Shown piece after piece: positions 13,841 to 14,643 of a stretch of DNA of 14,643 nucleotides. The stretch spans positions 973-15,615 of the forward strand of contig JAGTQJ010000018.1 in assembly GCA_018396515.1 (NCBI GenBank). Direction: 5' to 3'. Both the position numbers and the translations under genes were made by a program. This DNA comes from Candidatus Bathyarchaeota archaeon. GTDB lineage: Archaea; Thermoproteota; Bathyarchaeia; TCS64. The notes beneath the pieces are model-generated. The model ran no database searches. It was given only the letters and a program-made list of their open reading frames with translations, and was not told the origin of the DNA. Each line of letters begins with the position of its first letter. Position 1 is the stretch's first letter.

Positions 13841-14632
13841 TCACCATTTCTGGTATCTCTGTGGTCTTGGGGGCGACTGTCTGACATCTAGGCCCAGCAT
13901 CTCAAACTTTGCACATGCTGGCTTTAGGGGATATTCCTCCTTTAGCTCCTGTGCTAATGGTAGGCCTAAGTTATGTTCCTGAAGCCATTTGGCCCCTTCT
14001 ATGAAGTCCGGGAGCCTATTAAGGGGGAGTGAGAATATCACTTCATCGTCCTAGGCCATGGCCAGTCTACGATCCCCTCTGCATGGTATCGCGACATAGC
14101 ATTCACGGCTCTTAATCGGCGGGACCACAGCATAAACACATGCAGCGTGGCCTGAGAGCTGGGCGTTTATATCCTTCCCATCTATCCAGTTCTTTATTAT
14201 AAGAAGCTGGGTCAACTGTAAGCCGGTTACATGCATCAATATGACATCGGGAAGGAAGCTGCAGCTTTCGACTGGGGCTGATAAGATGCCAATGTGCTGT
14301 CCATAGTCGAGGTGGGGCATGCTCTGACACCATTCAGCAGCTGCCTTCAAGTCCCTCACGCTGTCTGGATAGCGGTAGTGCCCCTCCAAGAAATATCTGA
14401 TCCTAGGAACCAAACCCAGACCCACAGCTGGCTCGAAGCACCACATGTCCTCCTTAAACATGGCTATGGTTAGGCCGCTTCTCTCGGACCTCGCGAAGCT
14501 TTGGCAGAGGGAGAATTTGTGACCCCAATCTCGGGTCGGGATGATGGCCCCCTCCGGGACCTCCTCTCTGCCTTTTAAAATCTTAACTGCTACGGGGTGA
14601 GCCCGCATGCGGAGCCAGCTCTCCATGTGCAT
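13841..14632 (-). pseudogene. DUF169 family protein interrupted by an in-frame amber codon
   Basis: Two stretches in the same frame form one DUF169 (COG2043) protein of about 263 residues. The first (14632-14051) has HPVAVKILKGREEVP (12-26), LCQSFARSERSGLTIAM, WCFEPAVGLGLVP, AAAEWCQSMPHL, LSAPVESCSFLPDVILMHV and YVAIPCRGDRRLAMA. A TAG (14053-14051) follows where the family normally has Gln (AMTQDDE becomes AMA-stop-DDE). The second (14050-13841) continues with DDEVIFSLPLNRLPDFIEG to the expected C terminus. CAG to TAG is a single change. Other genes here (rnp2, rnp3, mch, CitG-like, TIGR04076) end with TAG, so general recoding is unlikely. The N terminus is about ten residues short and sits right after another in-frame TAG (14638-14636). 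Function unknown. Confidence 0.8.
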
Positions 14633-14643
14633 ACCCTACACTC

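Noticed and set aside
1..14643. CRISPR arrays, insertion sequences or integrase genes
   Set aside because: No regularly spaced short repeats, transposase motifs or integrase motifs were seen on either strand.

Overview
The window reads as archaeal. It has the RNase P protein genes rnp3 and rnp2 behind a COG1325 RNA-binding protein, a tRNA-Arg split by an intron in a textbook bulge-helix-bulge, F420 and methanopterin enzymes (CofE, Mch), TATA-type promoters close to start codons, and Shine-Dalgarno sites in front of TTG and GTG starts. The gene mix fits an uncultured Thermoproteota lineage such as Bathyarchaeia. That placement is inference from gene content; no rRNA or other marker is present.

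Layout. 1-2950: a CapA-like gene (+) runs tail to tail into the operon COG1325 / rnp3 / rnp2 (-), with the last two ORFs overlapping by 52 bp. 2950-3713: decayed DNA with a frameshifted PIN-domain (VapC-type) toxin remnant and a possible second protein fragment. 3714-3810: intron-containing tRNA-Arg(TCG). 3969-7297: a FluG-like amidohydrolase (+), a DUF72 protein (-), a TIGR04076 protein (+) and cofE (-). 7298-8345: gene-poor, with copy A of a ~200 bp duplicated, hairpin-forming element and two doubtful small ORFs. 8346-10398: two paralogous polymerase-beta-type nucleotidyltransferases, tail to tail and overlapping by 23 bp. 9382-13367 (-): ECF transporter S component, mch, a CitG-like protein, then the second nucleotidyltransferase, all in one direction. 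13368-13840: copy B of the duplicated element. 13841-14632 (-): a DUF169 protein interrupted by an in-frame amber codon.

How the genes fit together. Mch and CofE point to a tetrahydromethanopterin/F420-dependent C1 pathway. The ECF S component abuts mch (3 bp gap), so it may import a precursor or vitamin for that pathway. The CitG-like protein and the nucleotidyltransferase downstream may modify a nucleotide-type cofactor. The COG1325-rnp3-rnp2 block is the RNA-processing part of the archaeal exosome/RNase P superoperon, here detached from the remaining members. The most unusual signals are the duplicated element, whose two copies keep the same hairpins with changed bases, the amber codon in DUF169, and the tail-to-tail nucleotidyltransferase paralogs.
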